Source of the DNA: Klebsiella sp. RHBSTW-00484
GTDB taxonomy: Bacteria; Pseudomonadota; Gammaproteobacteria; Enterobacterales; Enterobacteriaceae
Length of the DNA stretch: 64,000 nt
Reading direction: 5' to 3'
Assembly (NCBI RefSeq): GCF_013705725.1
Contig: NZ_CP055481.1
Span: 3,472,001-3,536,000, forward strand
This document shows, in pieces, positions 32,248 to 39,838 of this stretch. Made by a program: the position numbers and the translations under genes. The notes beneath the pieces were generated by a model. That model was not told the DNA's origin and ran no database searches. It saw nothing but the letters and a program-made list of their open reading frames with translations. Position 1 is the stretch's first letter; the number at the start of each line of letters is the position of its first letter.

Positions 32248-33052
32248 GATCTTTACCCCCGTTAACTGGTTTAATTTGTCGCACTTCTGCACGGTTAAGA
32301 TGCCGGGCAAGTTTTTGCTCCCACTGCACCAGGTGAAATACTTTGCCTTCTGCCTGCCAGTAGGAGATGAAACTGCTCAATTCTGCCGGCAGGTTTAACC
32401 CTGGTTTTAATGGCATTCCCCAGAGCGTCGCTTGCCTCGGAAAATCAGCTGATGGTTTCCACCCCTGGTACATCGCAAATTTTCCAAACGGCTGAGCATC
32501 TCCGAAATAAACACCAGGCTGATTTGGATAGTCGGGAAAATCTGGTCTGACCATTCCGCTATCTGTGGGGGTTATATCTTTTGGTTCCTCTGGTAGATTC
32601 CGGATCCCGTTTTTGGGATCGTTTGATGGAAAAAACGGGATCGTTTGGTTGTTTTGTGTACTTGAAACAATCCCGTTTTCGGGTGCCTTTTCTTCTATAA
32701 CGACCCCGTTTTCGGGTATGTTTGAACGAACCCGTTTTTGGTAATCTTCCCGTTTTTGGGTGTGTTCAATTTCGGCAACGCTTTCTTCCACACCGCAAAG
32801 GCGGTATACCGGTATTTGCTTTGTCCGCCCACGTCGCTCACCTGTATCTTCAATAAGCCCAATCGAAACCAGATATTGCAGGCTTGACTGAACCGTTTTC
32901 TTATCCAGCTCAGTTGCTTCAGCCAGTGCAGGAATGGATGGAAAAGCACAGAGATCAGCCCCGCACATATCGGCCAGCCAGGTCAGAACTGCTTTTGCAG
33001 AGGACTTCCCGGTCTTGACTTTTTTGGCCCATCGCATTGCGTCAATGCTCAT
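32033..33052 (-). CDS. O: Replication initiator O-like (DnaT-type C-terminal domain)
   Basis: A 339-residue replication initiator. Residues 1-85 form a winged helix ([20 protein letters not shown]). A linker of about 95 residues repeats P-E-N-G-type motifs ([23 protein letters not shown]) because the DNA there contains origin iterons. Then comes a DnaT-like domain ([20 protein letters not shown]) and a tail ending in SSDWVDE. It loads helicase with P. The ATG at 33052 overlaps a 13-codon leader frame. Confidence 0.87.
   Translation of the reverse strand: MSIDAMRWAKKVKTGKSSAKAVLTWLADMCGADLCAFPSIPALAEATELDKKTVQSSLQYLVSIGLIEDTGERRGRTKQIPVYRLCGVEESVAEIEHTQKREDYQKRVRSNIPENGVVIEEKAPENGIVSSTQNNQTIPFFPSNDPKNGIRNLPEEPKDITPTDSGMVRPDFPDYPNQPGVYFGDAQPFGKFAMYQGWKPSADFPRQATLWGMPLKPGLNLPAELSSFISYWQAEGKVFHLVQWEQKLARHLNRAEVRQIKPVNGGKDHVGVRAEPAASRAVQQIRAAREQRLQVTGSDGRRNGVAPMGSDGRNLFEPMDPEERGGTIRTLGSSDWVDE
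32606..32760. repeat. Iteron array in O: likely phage replication origin
   Basis: Six copies of a 12-bp element close to CCCGTTTTYGGG at 32606, 32628 (inverted and imperfect), 32672, 32705, 32731 and 32749 within 155 bases. As in lambda, the iterons lie inside the initiator gene, here coding the PENG-like linker. They are expected binding sites for the O protein's winged helix. Spacing is irregular (18-44 bases). Confidence 0.8.
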
Positions 33053-33083
33053 GAAGCCCCCCTATTTTCTGTACGGTACTCAT
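33042..33083 (-). CDS. 13-codon leader peptide overlapping the O start
   Basis: ATG at 33083 opens a frame [13 protein letters not shown] that stops inside O, 10 bases past the O start codon. It follows the repeated motif ATCGAGTTTTGACAATGA. A ribosome finishing the leader would stand at the O start, so translational coupling is likely. Inferred from sequence layout only. Confidence 0.45.
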   Translation of the reverse strand: MSTVQKIGGLHEH

Positions 33084-33096
33084 TGTCAAAACTCGA

Positions 33097-33561
33097 TTAA
33101 AAAAACTGTGGCGCTACGGCGCTAAGGCTCGCCAGTAGTGGTCCCGCCGCATCTGCAGGAAGCATGTTAAAAAGCGCAATTGCCGCCTCCCTAATTTCCC
33201 GCTCCAGCTTCTGCAAAGGAGCGCCGAGCAGCTTCGCCTGATGCGCCTCACTGCATTCTTTTATCGCGGCGGCCACCAACTCACTCTCAGTTAAGCCGCG
33301 TTTCAGATTATGTTTACGCGCGATCTCTATCGGCATCGCATCAGCAATGGCCGGCGCCAGTTGCATCACGTAACTAGTGTACTTTTCCGATGAGCTCTCA
33401 TTTTTCAGATAGCGGTAAAGGTTCTGCTTGTTGACACTGACCCCCCTTCCGTTCTGCTTTTCCCACTGTTCGGCCACCAGCTGCGTAATGGTTTCCTGTG
33501 CGCGGCCGGGTAAAGTTGATTCCCATTCCTGGATGGCTTCGAAAATAGTTCTGCACTTCAT
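33097..33561 (-). CDS. CII-like / YdaT-family regulator
   Basis: A 154-residue protein starting MKCRTIFEAIQEWESTLPGR at 33561. It resembles YdaT of the Rac prophage, including NKQNLYRYLKNES and a central APAIADAMPIEIARKHNL, with a long helical C-terminus. YdaT-type proteins occupy the lambda cII place next to cro and act as DNA-binding regulators that can be toxic. It lies between the Cro-like gene and O, which fits. Confidence 0.75.
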   Translation of the reverse strand: MKCRTIFEAIQEWESTLPGRAQETITQLVAEQWEKQNGRGVSVNKQNLYRYLKNESSSEKYTSYVMQLAPAIADAMPIEIARKHNLKRGLTESELVAAAIKECSEAHQAKLLGAPLQKLEREIREAAIALFNMLPADAAGPLLASLSAVAPQFF

Positions 33562-33653
33562 ACTGTCCCGGCGCCTCGGCGAATACTGATTTTCAGATTT
33601 CAGTTGCACGGAAACATGCGAGTTATGATTTTAAAAAGTGATAGGTTGCATGG

Positions 33654-33881
33654 TTACGCCTCTTCGTTCGGCATCCCATCAGTGGGATTCGGGTACAAAT
33701 CGGGGCGAAGTTCATGGGGGGTAACTTGCCATTCCACCGCTTTACTCACTTTGAGCACCAACTCACCGGGTACTTTGTTCTTGAACCAACCGTTTACGGT
33801 TTGTGCGCGTCGCTTCATACGCCTCCCCAGCTCTGCCTGACTGCAGATGTTTAAAAGTTTTTTTTGAATAGATGTTTTCAT
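33654..33881 (-). CDS. Cro/YdaS-like repressor
   Basis: A 75-residue helix-turn-helix protein starting MKTSIQKKLLNICSQAELGR at 33881. The recognition region AELGRRMKRRAQTVNGWFKN and the following PHELRPDLYPNP match the YdaS/Cro family of Gifsy- and Rac-like phages. It is divergent from the CI-like repressor across a shared operator region and is the first gene of the PR operon. It should promote lytic growth by repressing cI. Confidence 0.85.
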   Translation of the reverse strand: MKTSIQKKLLNICSQAELGRRMKRRAQTVNGWFKNKVPGELVLKVSKAVEWQVTPHELRPDLYPNPTDGMPNEEA

Positions 33882-34002
33882 CGGTTCATCTCGTTGATCG
33901 GTATCGATGAACAACAATAAATCAAATTATTTCGATATCGTCAAATTATTTCGATAGTAAGACATACAGAAAAAATCTGTATAATTGACGATAACTATCT
34001 GA
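33882..34002. promoter_or_regulatory. Operator/promoter region between cro-like and cI-like genes (OR)
   Basis: Contains two direct copies of TCAAATTATTTCGATA at 33922 and 33941 and more TATCGA-type half-sites (GGTATCGATGA, ACGATAACTATC). A minus-strand promoter TTGACG-17-TTTATT overlaps the repeats (PR), and TATAAT at 33980-33985 suits transcription of cI. Half-site TATCGA recurs in the PL operator. Confidence 0.72.
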
Positions 34003-34425
34003 ATGGATAAAGAGATGAACTTCGGAAAGCGCTTGCAAAGGGCAATAAATGATCTCGGAATATCCCAGGCGGAACTGGCTCGCAGACTGGGTGTAAAAGC
34101 TCAATCTGTGAATGGCTGGTGTAATTCAGATATCCTTCCTAGATCTGAAGTTTTGAGACTACTACCATCGGTAACGGGTTACCCGCTCTCGTGGTTTTTT
34201 ATGGAAGACGACGAAACACCGGAAGAACATGACCCCATGGCTACCCACAGCCAAATAAAACCGGCTTCCATCCTGCAAGAAAAGTTACTTACCGTATTCG
34301 AGCAGCTGCCTACGGATGTGGAAAAAGAAAAAATAATCACGATGATAGAAATGCGGCTTCAGGAACTTGATGATTTCGCACAAGCGTATTTGCAAAAACG
34401 AAATCTGATCCCGCCAACCAAATAA
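34003..34425 (+). CDS. Short CI-type prophage repressor, no S24 domain
   Basis: A repressor of 136-140 residues (start 34003 or 34015). The N-terminal XRE domain (MNFGKRLQRAINDLGISQAE, recognition helix AQSVNGWCNS) is followed by YPLSWFFMEDDETPEE and a short helical C-terminal part (LQEKLLTVFEQLPTDVEKEK). The autocleavage domain of lambda CI is missing, as in Gifsy repressors of this size. Induction must therefore use something other than RecA-stimulated self-cleavage, most simply the SOS-controlled antirepressor candidate near dinI. Confidence 0.86.
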   Translation: MDKEMNFGKRLQRAINDLGISQAELARRLGVKAQSVNGWCNSDILPRSEVLRLLPSVTGYPLSWFFMEDDETPEEHDPMATHSQIKPASILQEKLLTVFEQLPTDVEKEKIITMIEMRLQELDDFAQAYLQKRNLIPPTK

Positions 34426-34502
34426 CAACGAGTTAGCCTCCCCTCCTCTATGTGGGTCTCTTCAGATCTGCAGCTTTTTTTGCCCATATCTATCAATTTA
34501 AT

Positions 34503-34531
34503 TTGACACATATCGATTGAATCGATAATAC
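34503..34531 (+). promoter_or_regulatory. PL-type promoter with repressor operator (OL)
   Basis: TTGACA at 34503 and TAATAC at 34526 are spaced 17 bases. Between them lies the perfect palindrome TATCGATTGAATCGATA (34511-34527), sharing half-site TATCGA with the OR region. It points toward the recombination genes and is the equivalent of lambda PL/OL. Confidence 0.85.
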
Positions 34532-34676
34532 TAGTCCCATCACAACACGTCATCGAGGCAGGACGCCCACGAAGTAGCTGCCGGCGGCATACGAAACACC
34601 GGATGAGATGACCAGAGAGTGTACTGTGCGGTGAGCCAGTATTAGTTCTCACCACGAGTTTTCGAGTTTGTAGGGA

Positions 34677-34808
34677 ATGTGCGTGACGACCAACACGTTA
34701 CTGACCCACCAGCAAAGTACGCACAATCAATGCGCAGCAGGTTTAAACGTTCCGCTGGCCCGCGATACAGGCAAAAAAAAGCGCCCTACTGGACGCTTGG
34801 CTCTTTAA
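34677..34808 (+). CDS. Possible small basic protein, first frame of the PL transcript
   Basis: A frame of 43 codons (or 41 from GTG at 34683, 6 bases behind AGGGA) ending in GKKKRPTGRLAL. It lies 145 bases after PL, the position of lambda N, and its tail is basic. There is no further evidence that it is translated, and similarity to N proteins is not visible. Confidence 0.35.
   Translation: MCVTTNTLLTHQQSTHNQCAAGLNVPLARDTGKKKRPTGRLAL
34773..34797 (-). terminator. Terminator downstream of the 2TM protein gene
   Basis: Minus-strand hairpin AGCGTCC/GGGCGCT (one G-U pair) with AGTA loop and eight T, 28 bases after the stop of the 2TM gene. It also prevents that operon from running into the repressor region. 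Confidence 0.75.
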
Positions 34809-34824
34809 CAATCTCTTTGGTGAT

Positions 34825-35295
34825 TCAATCATCCTTTGGCAAGTCACCGGCGAGCCAGGACATAATTTTTTCGACAGGACTAAGTCGAATCGCTTTCGCC
34901 TCAGAATAACGCCCAAAGGATATGAGGGTTCGTTTATGGGCGGCATCCCTGAACAGTCCAAGAGTAGGATTATCTCCTTCTTCTGCCCTGAGATAGGCAA
35001 CATGAAGCTCTTCATCAGAATAACTGGCAGGCAAATTAATCAGCTGCTTCATTTTTCTAGACTGGACTTCACATAACATGGACACCCTCCCTGGCTGCCA
35101 CACAAAGCTGATAACCGATATCGCTGCAACCACTGCACCGAAAAGGGGAATACTTCCATAAGCAGCAAAAATAGCTGACCCGAGCATGATTTGAATAAAT
35201 GTCAGCATGCGATCCATACGATTAAAAAACGTTGCTTGCATCGTCTCTATATAAAACGAGTAGCGAATATTGAATATCGTTGTCTCTCGGGTCAT
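34825..35295 (-). CDS. Two-transmembrane protein, SLATT-like candidate
   Basis: A 156-residue membrane protein starting MTRETTIFNIRYSFYIETMQ at 35295, 5 bases behind AGAGG. Two adjacent transmembrane helices at about 30-45 and 50-68 (MLTFIQIMLGSAIFAAYG, GAVVAAISVISFVW) are preceded by an amphipathic helix and followed by a long cytoplasmic helix (VSMLCEVQSRKMKQLINLPA) and a C-terminal domain. This layout is that of SLATT-type 2TM effectors in phage defence systems, but it is a general pattern. It is antisense to the PL transcript, with its own small upstream gene and terminator, so it is probably expressed in the lysogen. Confidence 0.7.
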   Translation of the reverse strand: MTRETTIFNIRYSFYIETMQATFFNRMDRMLTFIQIMLGSAIFAAYGSIPLFGAVVAAISVISFVWQPGRVSMLCEVQSRKMKQLINLPASYSDEELHVAYLRAEEGDNPTLGLFRDAAHKRTLISFGRYSEAKAIRLSPVEKIMSWLAGDLPKDD

Positions 35296-35304
35296 GCACA
35301 CCTC

Positions 35305-35406
35305 TTACTCTTTAGGTTGTGGCTCAGGCTGCCTTTCTGAAGGTCGGTATGGTACCTGTCCATCAGGCATTGGACGCCCTGAATCACCAAATTGGTTAAT
35401 AAGCAT
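35305..35406 (-). CDS. 33-residue Pro/Gln-rich small protein upstream of the 2TM gene
   Basis: MLINQFGDSGRPMPDGQVPY and a PEPQPKE tail, starting at the ATG at 35406, which has GGAGG 5 bases upstream. It stops 9 bases before the 2TM gene's start, so both are likely co-expressed. Too short for a function call; it may be a partner or leader of the 2TM protein. Confidence 0.5.
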   Translation of the reverse strand: MLINQFGDSGRPMPDGQVPYRPSERQPEPQPKE

Positions 35407-35744
35407 TTTACCCTCCATGGGGTCGGTATTAATGGAGTTCTTCACGTGTGAGGTGGAGTTCGTGTGCCGGACACGGGTAAGAATCCGGCAATTCGATGTT
35501 AACACATGACTAACTAACCAAATTACATGTGGATTAAGTTGATTTTGCAATGCGGTGAATGCGGCTATGCGCACGCGGCTCAGTTAAAGCAGTACCGCCT
35601 TGTTTCCCAGGTGGGGTGGAAAAGAAGCTGTCGGCAGTAGTTGTTAACTGGCTACCGTCACCGGGAGGCACCCGGCGCCGCATTGCAAAGCCTGACTAAT
35701 GGTTAGTCAACAAGTACCGTTTGCCGCGTTAAGGCAGGGCTGAA

Positions 35745-35861
35745 ATGAGTAAAAACAGCATCCGCTTTATGGTCATTTCGCTGGTTATCGGGCTCATCTT
35801 TTGGGCTTCAGTTTCAAAACCAATTACGGAGTTTGTCACATGGTTGATTTCGCTCGTGTAG
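35745..35861 (+). CDS. 38-residue single-span membrane protein
   Basis: MSKNSIRFMVISLVIGLIFW starts a one-helix membrane protein that ends TWLISLV. It overlaps the next frame by 22 bases and lies in a run of tightly packed small genes on the PL transcript. Function unknown. Confidence 0.5.
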   Translation: MSKNSIRFMVISLVIGLIFWASVSKPITEFVTWLISLV

Positions 35862-35962
35862 CAACAGGCCGCCAGGCGGTACGCCTTAACTGGATCACCG
35901 CAAGAGTTCGCCAACTCTGCTACTTCCTCGCGCAGAAAGGGGATCCTGAGGTAAACGCATGA
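35840..35962 (+). CDS. 40-residue small phage protein
   Basis: MVDFARVATGRQAVRLNWIT is followed by a helical ARVRQLCYFLAQKG segment. It overlaps both neighbours, its stop sharing ATGA with the DUF1482 gene. Similar short proteins stand before DUF1482 in Gifsy-like phages. Function unknown. Confidence 0.5.
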   Translation: MVDFARVATGRQAVRLNWITARVRQLCYFLAQKGDPEVNA

Positions 35963-36153
35963 ACACCCTGTTTGCCTTAGTTATCAGCGTCTGCGCGCTG
36001 ACCGGTGAATGCTCTGATGTTCTGATCGGCGTGTATAACTCGGAAAAAATTTGCGTGGATGCCGCAACAGAACAGCACGTTAAAGGCCAGTGCTTGCCCT
36101 ACAAGCAGGCATTCGCCGCGGCTGACGACCAACAGCCGGCTGTAAGTTTTTAA
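35959..36153 (+). CDS. DUF1482-like small exported protein
   Basis: A 64-residue protein (MNTLFALVISVCALTGECSD...) resembling DUF1482 proteins of lambdoid prophages. The first 16 residues are hydrophobic and could act as a signal or anchor; four cysteines (positions about 12, 18, 31 and 45) suggest disulphides in the periplasm. It lies in the PL operon before the RecE-like gene. Role unknown. Confidence 0.72.
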   Translation: MNTLFALVISVCALTGECSDVLIGVYNSEKICVDAATEQHVKGQCLPYKQAFAAADDQQPAVSF

Positions 36154-36213
36154 ATCGAGTTTTAATCAATGACTACGGCCTCATAAAGCACAAAACCCGC
36201 GCAAGGCGGGTTC
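36152..36213 (+). promoter_or_regulatory. Repeated initiation motif with five-codon frame and hairpin
   Basis: AATCGAGTTTTAATCAATGA includes the ATG of a five-codon frame (MTTAS, 36169-36186), followed by a hairpin CCCGC/GCGGG at about 36197-36211. It is one copy of a motif that also precedes the RecE-like gene, O and the PerC-like gene. Probably a leader-type regulatory element. Confidence 0.4.
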
Positions 36214-36260
36214 AGTACCCGGTCAGCCGACCAAAGCTTTCCGGAATCGAGTTTTGACCA

Positions 36261-36359
36261 ATGACCACCACCAAGGCGGCTGCCATCAGCTGCCGGGTAT
36301 CTTACAATCCAATGGAGCCCAGACGCAATGAGCAACTATGCGTACCTCATCAAAGCTAA
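36261..36359 (+). CDS. 32-codon leader peptide overlapping the RecE-like start
   Basis: ATG at 36261, directly after TCGAGTTTTGACCA, opens MTTTKAAAISCRVSYNPMEP and stops 32 bases inside the RecE-like gene. The arrangement parallels the leader at O and suggests translational coupling. It may be non-functional as a peptide. Confidence 0.4.
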   Translation: MTTTKAAAISCRVSYNPMEPRRNEQLCVPHQS

Positions 36360-38388
36360 AGCAAAATCAGCTGATGCTAAAAGCCTGTTTTGCTGGTTCT
36401 CGGCAAAATCCGACTCACGCGCCGATCGTGAAATACTGAATATTCTCGAAGACGCCGGAATATCTGTTGGCCGCGGTGCTGACCACCAGCTGCCGATCCG
36501 CACTAACTGGTTTATCGTTGACGACCTACCAGAAGAAAACGTGCTGGATGATACCTGGTGCGACCGCTACGAACTCGGCGGAGAAGATGGGATCTCCTGG
36601 GGCAAAATTGCCGCACCAGAACCTGATGGACATGTCGAAAATCCGGCTCCGCTAGACCATGCAGGCGATGCAGGCGATGCAGGCGATGCAGGCGATGCAG
36701 GCGATGAGAACGCGGTATATTCACTCGCGACAATGCCTTTTCGCACTCAGTTACTGGCTCAATTCGTAGCCGATGACCGTCATACCTACCACATCAGCAT
36801 TCCGGAGCGTAATCGGCTGTCAATTCTGGAAATGGATGTCGATAACAATGCGGTGCAGGATCTGATTCTTGCGGCGGAGAACGTGCCGGAGATCAAATCA
36901 TACGATATGCCGGGGCTTTGGAAATTTACCAGCGCGATGAAGTCTGTATTCCCTACAGAAAAACGCCATGAGCTGGGTAAGCAGGTTCAGTTTGCAAAAT
37001 TATGGTTTCAGACGTCCCACCTTGATCGCGGCATCCTCACAAAAGAATGGACGCGCGGTAATTTCATCACAACGGTTAATCGCACTCCATCTGGAGCAAA
37101 CGCCGGCGGCGGTAATACAACTGATCGACGCACCGAGCTAACGGTTTTGGGGCTGGAATATGAAATAGCCCTCGGACTCATTGCGCGCGGCAAAGAGTTC
37201 GATATCTACAATGTTCCGATGGAAATAGATATTCAGGCTAATTCAATTATGAACAAGTTTGATAACAAAGAGTTTCTGGCAACCCGCGAATTATTTATGT
37301 CCATACCTGGTGGGCGAGATTACTCACGTGCCTGCAATATCGCAACGGTAAAAACCACACCTGTGGGTCTGTGGCAAGATCGTGTTGCTCACCGGGAACA
37401 CCTTAACCACATAATGACAGAAACAGACCACGCGCATCCTGACGAGCTGATTGTGGATATTGCCTGTGGGCGATCCTCGATGCCTATGCCATCAAACATA
37501 GCCAAAACTTCCAACCACAGGAAAGAAGAGATCTCAGCTGATGAGGCAAAAGATGTAAAACCGAAAAAGAAAACGTACGAAGAACTGCATGAAGATCATC
37601 AAAAATTAAAAAAAAATATTACTCCAAAAAATATCCCTGTCCCGGAGACCACCAGCCATGTGCAGATGGAAGAAACTGGCAGTGATGAAGCCGCGGATCA
37701 TTATGAAATGCCAGAGAGCAAAGCGGCAGCTGGGCATGCTTCGTGCGACGCTGAGCCTGGCGGCGCGTCAGCTGCCGTAAATATTGAGATCGGCCATCAT
37801 AATTGTGATGAAGAATTGTCCGCTGATTTTGTTCACATCATGGTGGATATGGAAACCATGGGCAAAAAATCTAATGCCCCTATCGTCTCCATCGGCGCCG
37901 TATTATTTGATCCGGCTACAGGGATTCTCGGCGAAAAATTTTACAAAGTTGTCAGCCTGGAATCTTCGGTTTCGTGGGGTGCTGAGATCGACCCCTCAAC
38001 AGTTATATGGTGGTTAAAACAATCCCCTGAAGCGCGTTCGGCTATAGCCAATGATGACGCCCTAAAGTTGGATGATGCCCTGCTCATGTTCACTGACTTC
38101 GTCCTGGAGAACGTCACGGGCGGCCGTAAAAAAGCGCAGGTGTGGGGGAATGGTTCCACATTCGATAACACGATTTTGCGTTCGTCATTTGATCTCGCCT
38201 GCCTCGATTGTCCGTGGGACTACTGGAATGACCGCGACGTCAGAACGATGGTTGAACTCGGCAAAGCCATTGGCTTCGATCCCAAAACCTCTATCCCATT
38301 TGAGGGCGACCGTCATAACGCATTAGCGGATGCCAAGCACCAGGCCCGGTACGTTTCTGCCATCTGGCAACGACTGATTAAAAACTGA
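36328..38388 (+). CDS. RecE-like protein fused to a DEDDh exonuclease domain
   Basis: A 686-residue early protein. Residues 1-390 resemble the non-nuclease N-terminal part of exonuclease VIII (RecE) (TNWFIVDDLPEENVLDDTWC, then LWFQTSHLDRGI). A charged linker rich in Glu and Lys (about 395-495) leads to a DnaQ/RNase T-like DEDDh domain with HIMVDMETMGKKSNAPIVSI, GNGSTFDNTIL and HNALADAKHQA, the Rv2179c-like type found in Gifsy phages. It should degrade nucleic acid 3' to 5'. No recT/bet partner follows. A DAG repeat lies at residues 112-126. Confidence 0.85.
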   Translation: MSNYAYLIKAKAKSADAKSLFCWFSAKSDSRADREILNILEDAGISVGRGADHQLPIRTNWFIVDDLPEENVLDDTWCDRYELGGEDGISWGKIAAPEPDGHVENPAPLDHAGDAGDAGDAGDAGDENAVYSLATMPFRTQLLAQFVADDRHTYHISIPERNRLSILEMDVDNNAVQDLILAAENVPEIKSYDMPGLWKFTSAMKSVFPTEKRHELGKQVQFAKLWFQTSHLDRGILTKEWTRGNFITTVNRTPSGANAGGGNTTDRRTELTVLGLEYEIALGLIARGKEFDIYNVPMEIDIQANSIMNKFDNKEFLATRELFMSIPGGRDYSRACNIATVKTTPVGLWQDRVAHREHLNHIMTETDHAHPDELIVDIACGRSSMPMPSNIAKTSNHRKEEISADEAKDVKPKKKTYEELHEDHQKLKKNITPKNIPVPETTSHVQMEETGSDEAADHYEMPESKAAAGHASCDAEPGGASAAVNIEIGHHNCDEELSADFVHIMVDMETMGKKSNAPIVSIGAVLFDPATGILGEKFYKVVSLESSVSWGAEIDPSTVIWWLKQSPEARSAIANDDALKLDDALLMFTDFVLENVTGGRKKAQVWGNGSTFDNTILRSSFDLACLDCPWDYWNDRDVRTMVELGKAIGFDPKTSIPFEGDRHNALADAKHQARYVSAIWQRLIKN
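36661..36705 (+). repeat. Five tandem 9-bp repeats (GCAGGCGAT) in the RecE-like gene
   Basis: Five perfect, in-frame copies coding Ala-Gly-Asp each. Slippage would change length by three residues without breaking the frame. Confidence 0.95.
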
Positions 38389-38439
38389 TTTTCTAAATTC
38401 AGTAGATGGCCCTTAAATGGGCCATTATTAGGAGGATAA

Positions 38440-38688
38440 ATGTCGAGGTTAGTTCTTCTTTCTGTATGGGCTGAACACGAATTCGGAGATCCGGTTCCTG
38501 CACCGTCAACACTGAACAAGTACGCGAAGAATGGAATGATATCCCCACAACCACAGAAGGTTGGGAAAAGCTGGCGGGTGGAATTGGATGCTCGCTTTGT
38601 TGGAATGACAACAGCACCTGAGGTGAAAAAACAAGATCACCCGTTGTTGAGGAGAATTCTTGAAGATGGGCAGACCACGGAAACATAA
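38440..38688 (+). CDS. xis: Excisionase
   Basis: An 82-residue Xis-type protein, MSRLVLLSVWAEHEFGDPVP, with the winged-helix segment PSTLNKYAKNGMISPQPQKV and GKSWRV typical of lambda excisionase. It directs integrase toward prophage excision. It overlaps the integrase gene by 23 bases, as xis and int do in lambda. Preceded by AGGAGG. Confidence 0.9.
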   Translation: MSRLVLLSVWAEHEFGDPVPAPSTLNKYAKNGMISPQPQKVGKSWRVELDARFVGMTTAPEVKKQDHPLLRRILEDGQTTET

Positions 38689-39793
38689 TGTAACTATACC
38701 AGGACTTTCCCCTTATTTTGATTCCCGGACAAAAAAGGTTTACTGGCGTTATAAACATCCTGTTACAGGGAAATTCCATGGCTTAGGCACTGACGAAAGA
38801 GTTGCTAAAGAAATTGCAATAGAAGCTAACAGCCGCCTAGCTGAACAGCAGATGAGGAATATTCTTAAGATAAAAAGTGAGGTGAATAAACGCATTGGTG
38901 GTTCAGCAACAGTATCTGAGTTCGCCTTTCGTTATTTAAAGATCCAGCAAGAAAGATATGATCGAGGTGAAATAAAACTCAACACGCTAAAACAGAAGTA
39001 CTCACCTATAAAAGTTTTTGAACAACAACTTGGTATGAAACCTCTCGACCAAATTACTGTAAAGGATATTGTGGGCATCCTGGAAGAATATAAGGAAAAA
39101 GGTCATAACCGTATGGGACAAATATTTAGGAAGATCGCTATTGATGTCTTTGCAGAAGCCCAGCAGGTTGGCGACGTTCCCGTCGGATTCAACCCGGCAG
39201 AAGCTGCAAAAAAACCTCACGTCAAAATTACGCGCCAACGATTAACTTTTGAAGAGTGGAAGTTAATTTATACTGCGGCGAAGAAAGAACATTATTTTCT
39301 TCAGAAAGGGATGCTTCTTGCCGTGGTAACTGGTCAACGGTTGTCAGATATTTGCAACATGAAATTTACCGACATTGAAGATAATCATCTACTTGTCGAA
39401 CAGACTAAAACAGGTGCAAAAATCGCGATACCGCTCGCCCTGCGATGTCGCCAACTTGATATCAGTCTGGGTGAAGTGATTTCTCTGTGTAGGGATCAGG
39501 TGCTTAGCCAGTATTTACTTCACCATCACCACGCCAAAGGAAAGGCAAAGCGTGGGGGGAAGGTACAGCCGGCAACTTTAACAGTGGCATTTAGTAAGGC
39601 AAGAGACGAAGTGGAATATGCGTGGGATAAAAATGGAACACCTCCCAGTTTTCATGAGCAACGATCATTATCTGAACGTCTTTACCGGGAACAGGGTGTA
39701 AACACTCAGATCCTGCTCGGTCATACGAGCAAAACAATGACCGACAGGTACAATGATTCACGCGGAAAAGAATGGAAAAAACTGGTCATATAA
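38666..39793 (+). CDS. int: Tyrosine integrase
   Basis: A 375-residue lambda-type integrase (MGRPRKHNVTIPGLSPYFDS). TTG at 38660 has a better-placed GGAG, but ATG 38666 matches family N-termini. Domains: arm-binding N-terminus, core-binding region (about 70-170) and the catalytic domain with Arg in TGQRLSDICN, H-x-x-R in SFHEQRSLSERLY and the Tyr nucleophile in TMTDRYND. The gene ends 46 bases before ompW's 3' end, with a terminator over its stop codon, so the attachment site is immediately downstream. Confidence 0.95.
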   Translation: MGRPRKHNVTIPGLSPYFDSRTKKVYWRYKHPVTGKFHGLGTDERVAKEIAIEANSRLAEQQMRNILKIKSEVNKRIGGSATVSEFAFRYLKIQQERYDRGEIKLNTLKQKYSPIKVFEQQLGMKPLDQITVKDIVGILEEYKEKGHNRMGQIFRKIAIDVFAEAQQVGDVPVGFNPAEAAKKPHVKITRQRLTFEEWKLIYTAAKKEHYFLQKGMLLAVVTGQRLSDICNMKFTDIEDNHLLVEQTKTGAKIAIPLALRCRQLDISLGEVISLCRDQVLSQYLLHHHHAKGKAKRGGKVQPATLTVAFSKARDEVEYAWDKNGTPPSFHEQRSLSERLYREQGVNTQILLGHTSKTMTDRYNDSRGKEWKKLVI

Positions 39794-39804
39794 TGACCAG
39801 TTTT
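39778..39804 (+). terminator. Intrinsic terminator overlapping the int stop codon
   Basis: A perfect 12-bp stem AAAACTGGTCAT/ATGACCAGTTTT with an ATA loop. The stop codon of int straddles the loop and the right arm. It may work in both directions. Confidence 0.85.
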
Positions 39805-39836
39805 GCAGAAGAGTTTTGCTGGGGTTTTGCAGAAGA
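39801..39836. other. Probable prophage-chromosome junction (attR region)
   Basis: Two copies of TTTTGCAGAAGA at 39801 and 39825 lie between the int stop and the ompW stop. The junction must be here because int is phage and ompW is host. The core cannot be fixed without the other end of the prophage, which is outside the window. Confidence 0.55.
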
Positions 39837-39838
39837 AT

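Noticed and set aside
34679..34909. 76-codon plus-strand frame after PL
   Set aside because: Runs through the terminator and antisense to the 2TM gene; the neighbouring 41-43 codon frame has the better ribosome site, and even that is weak.
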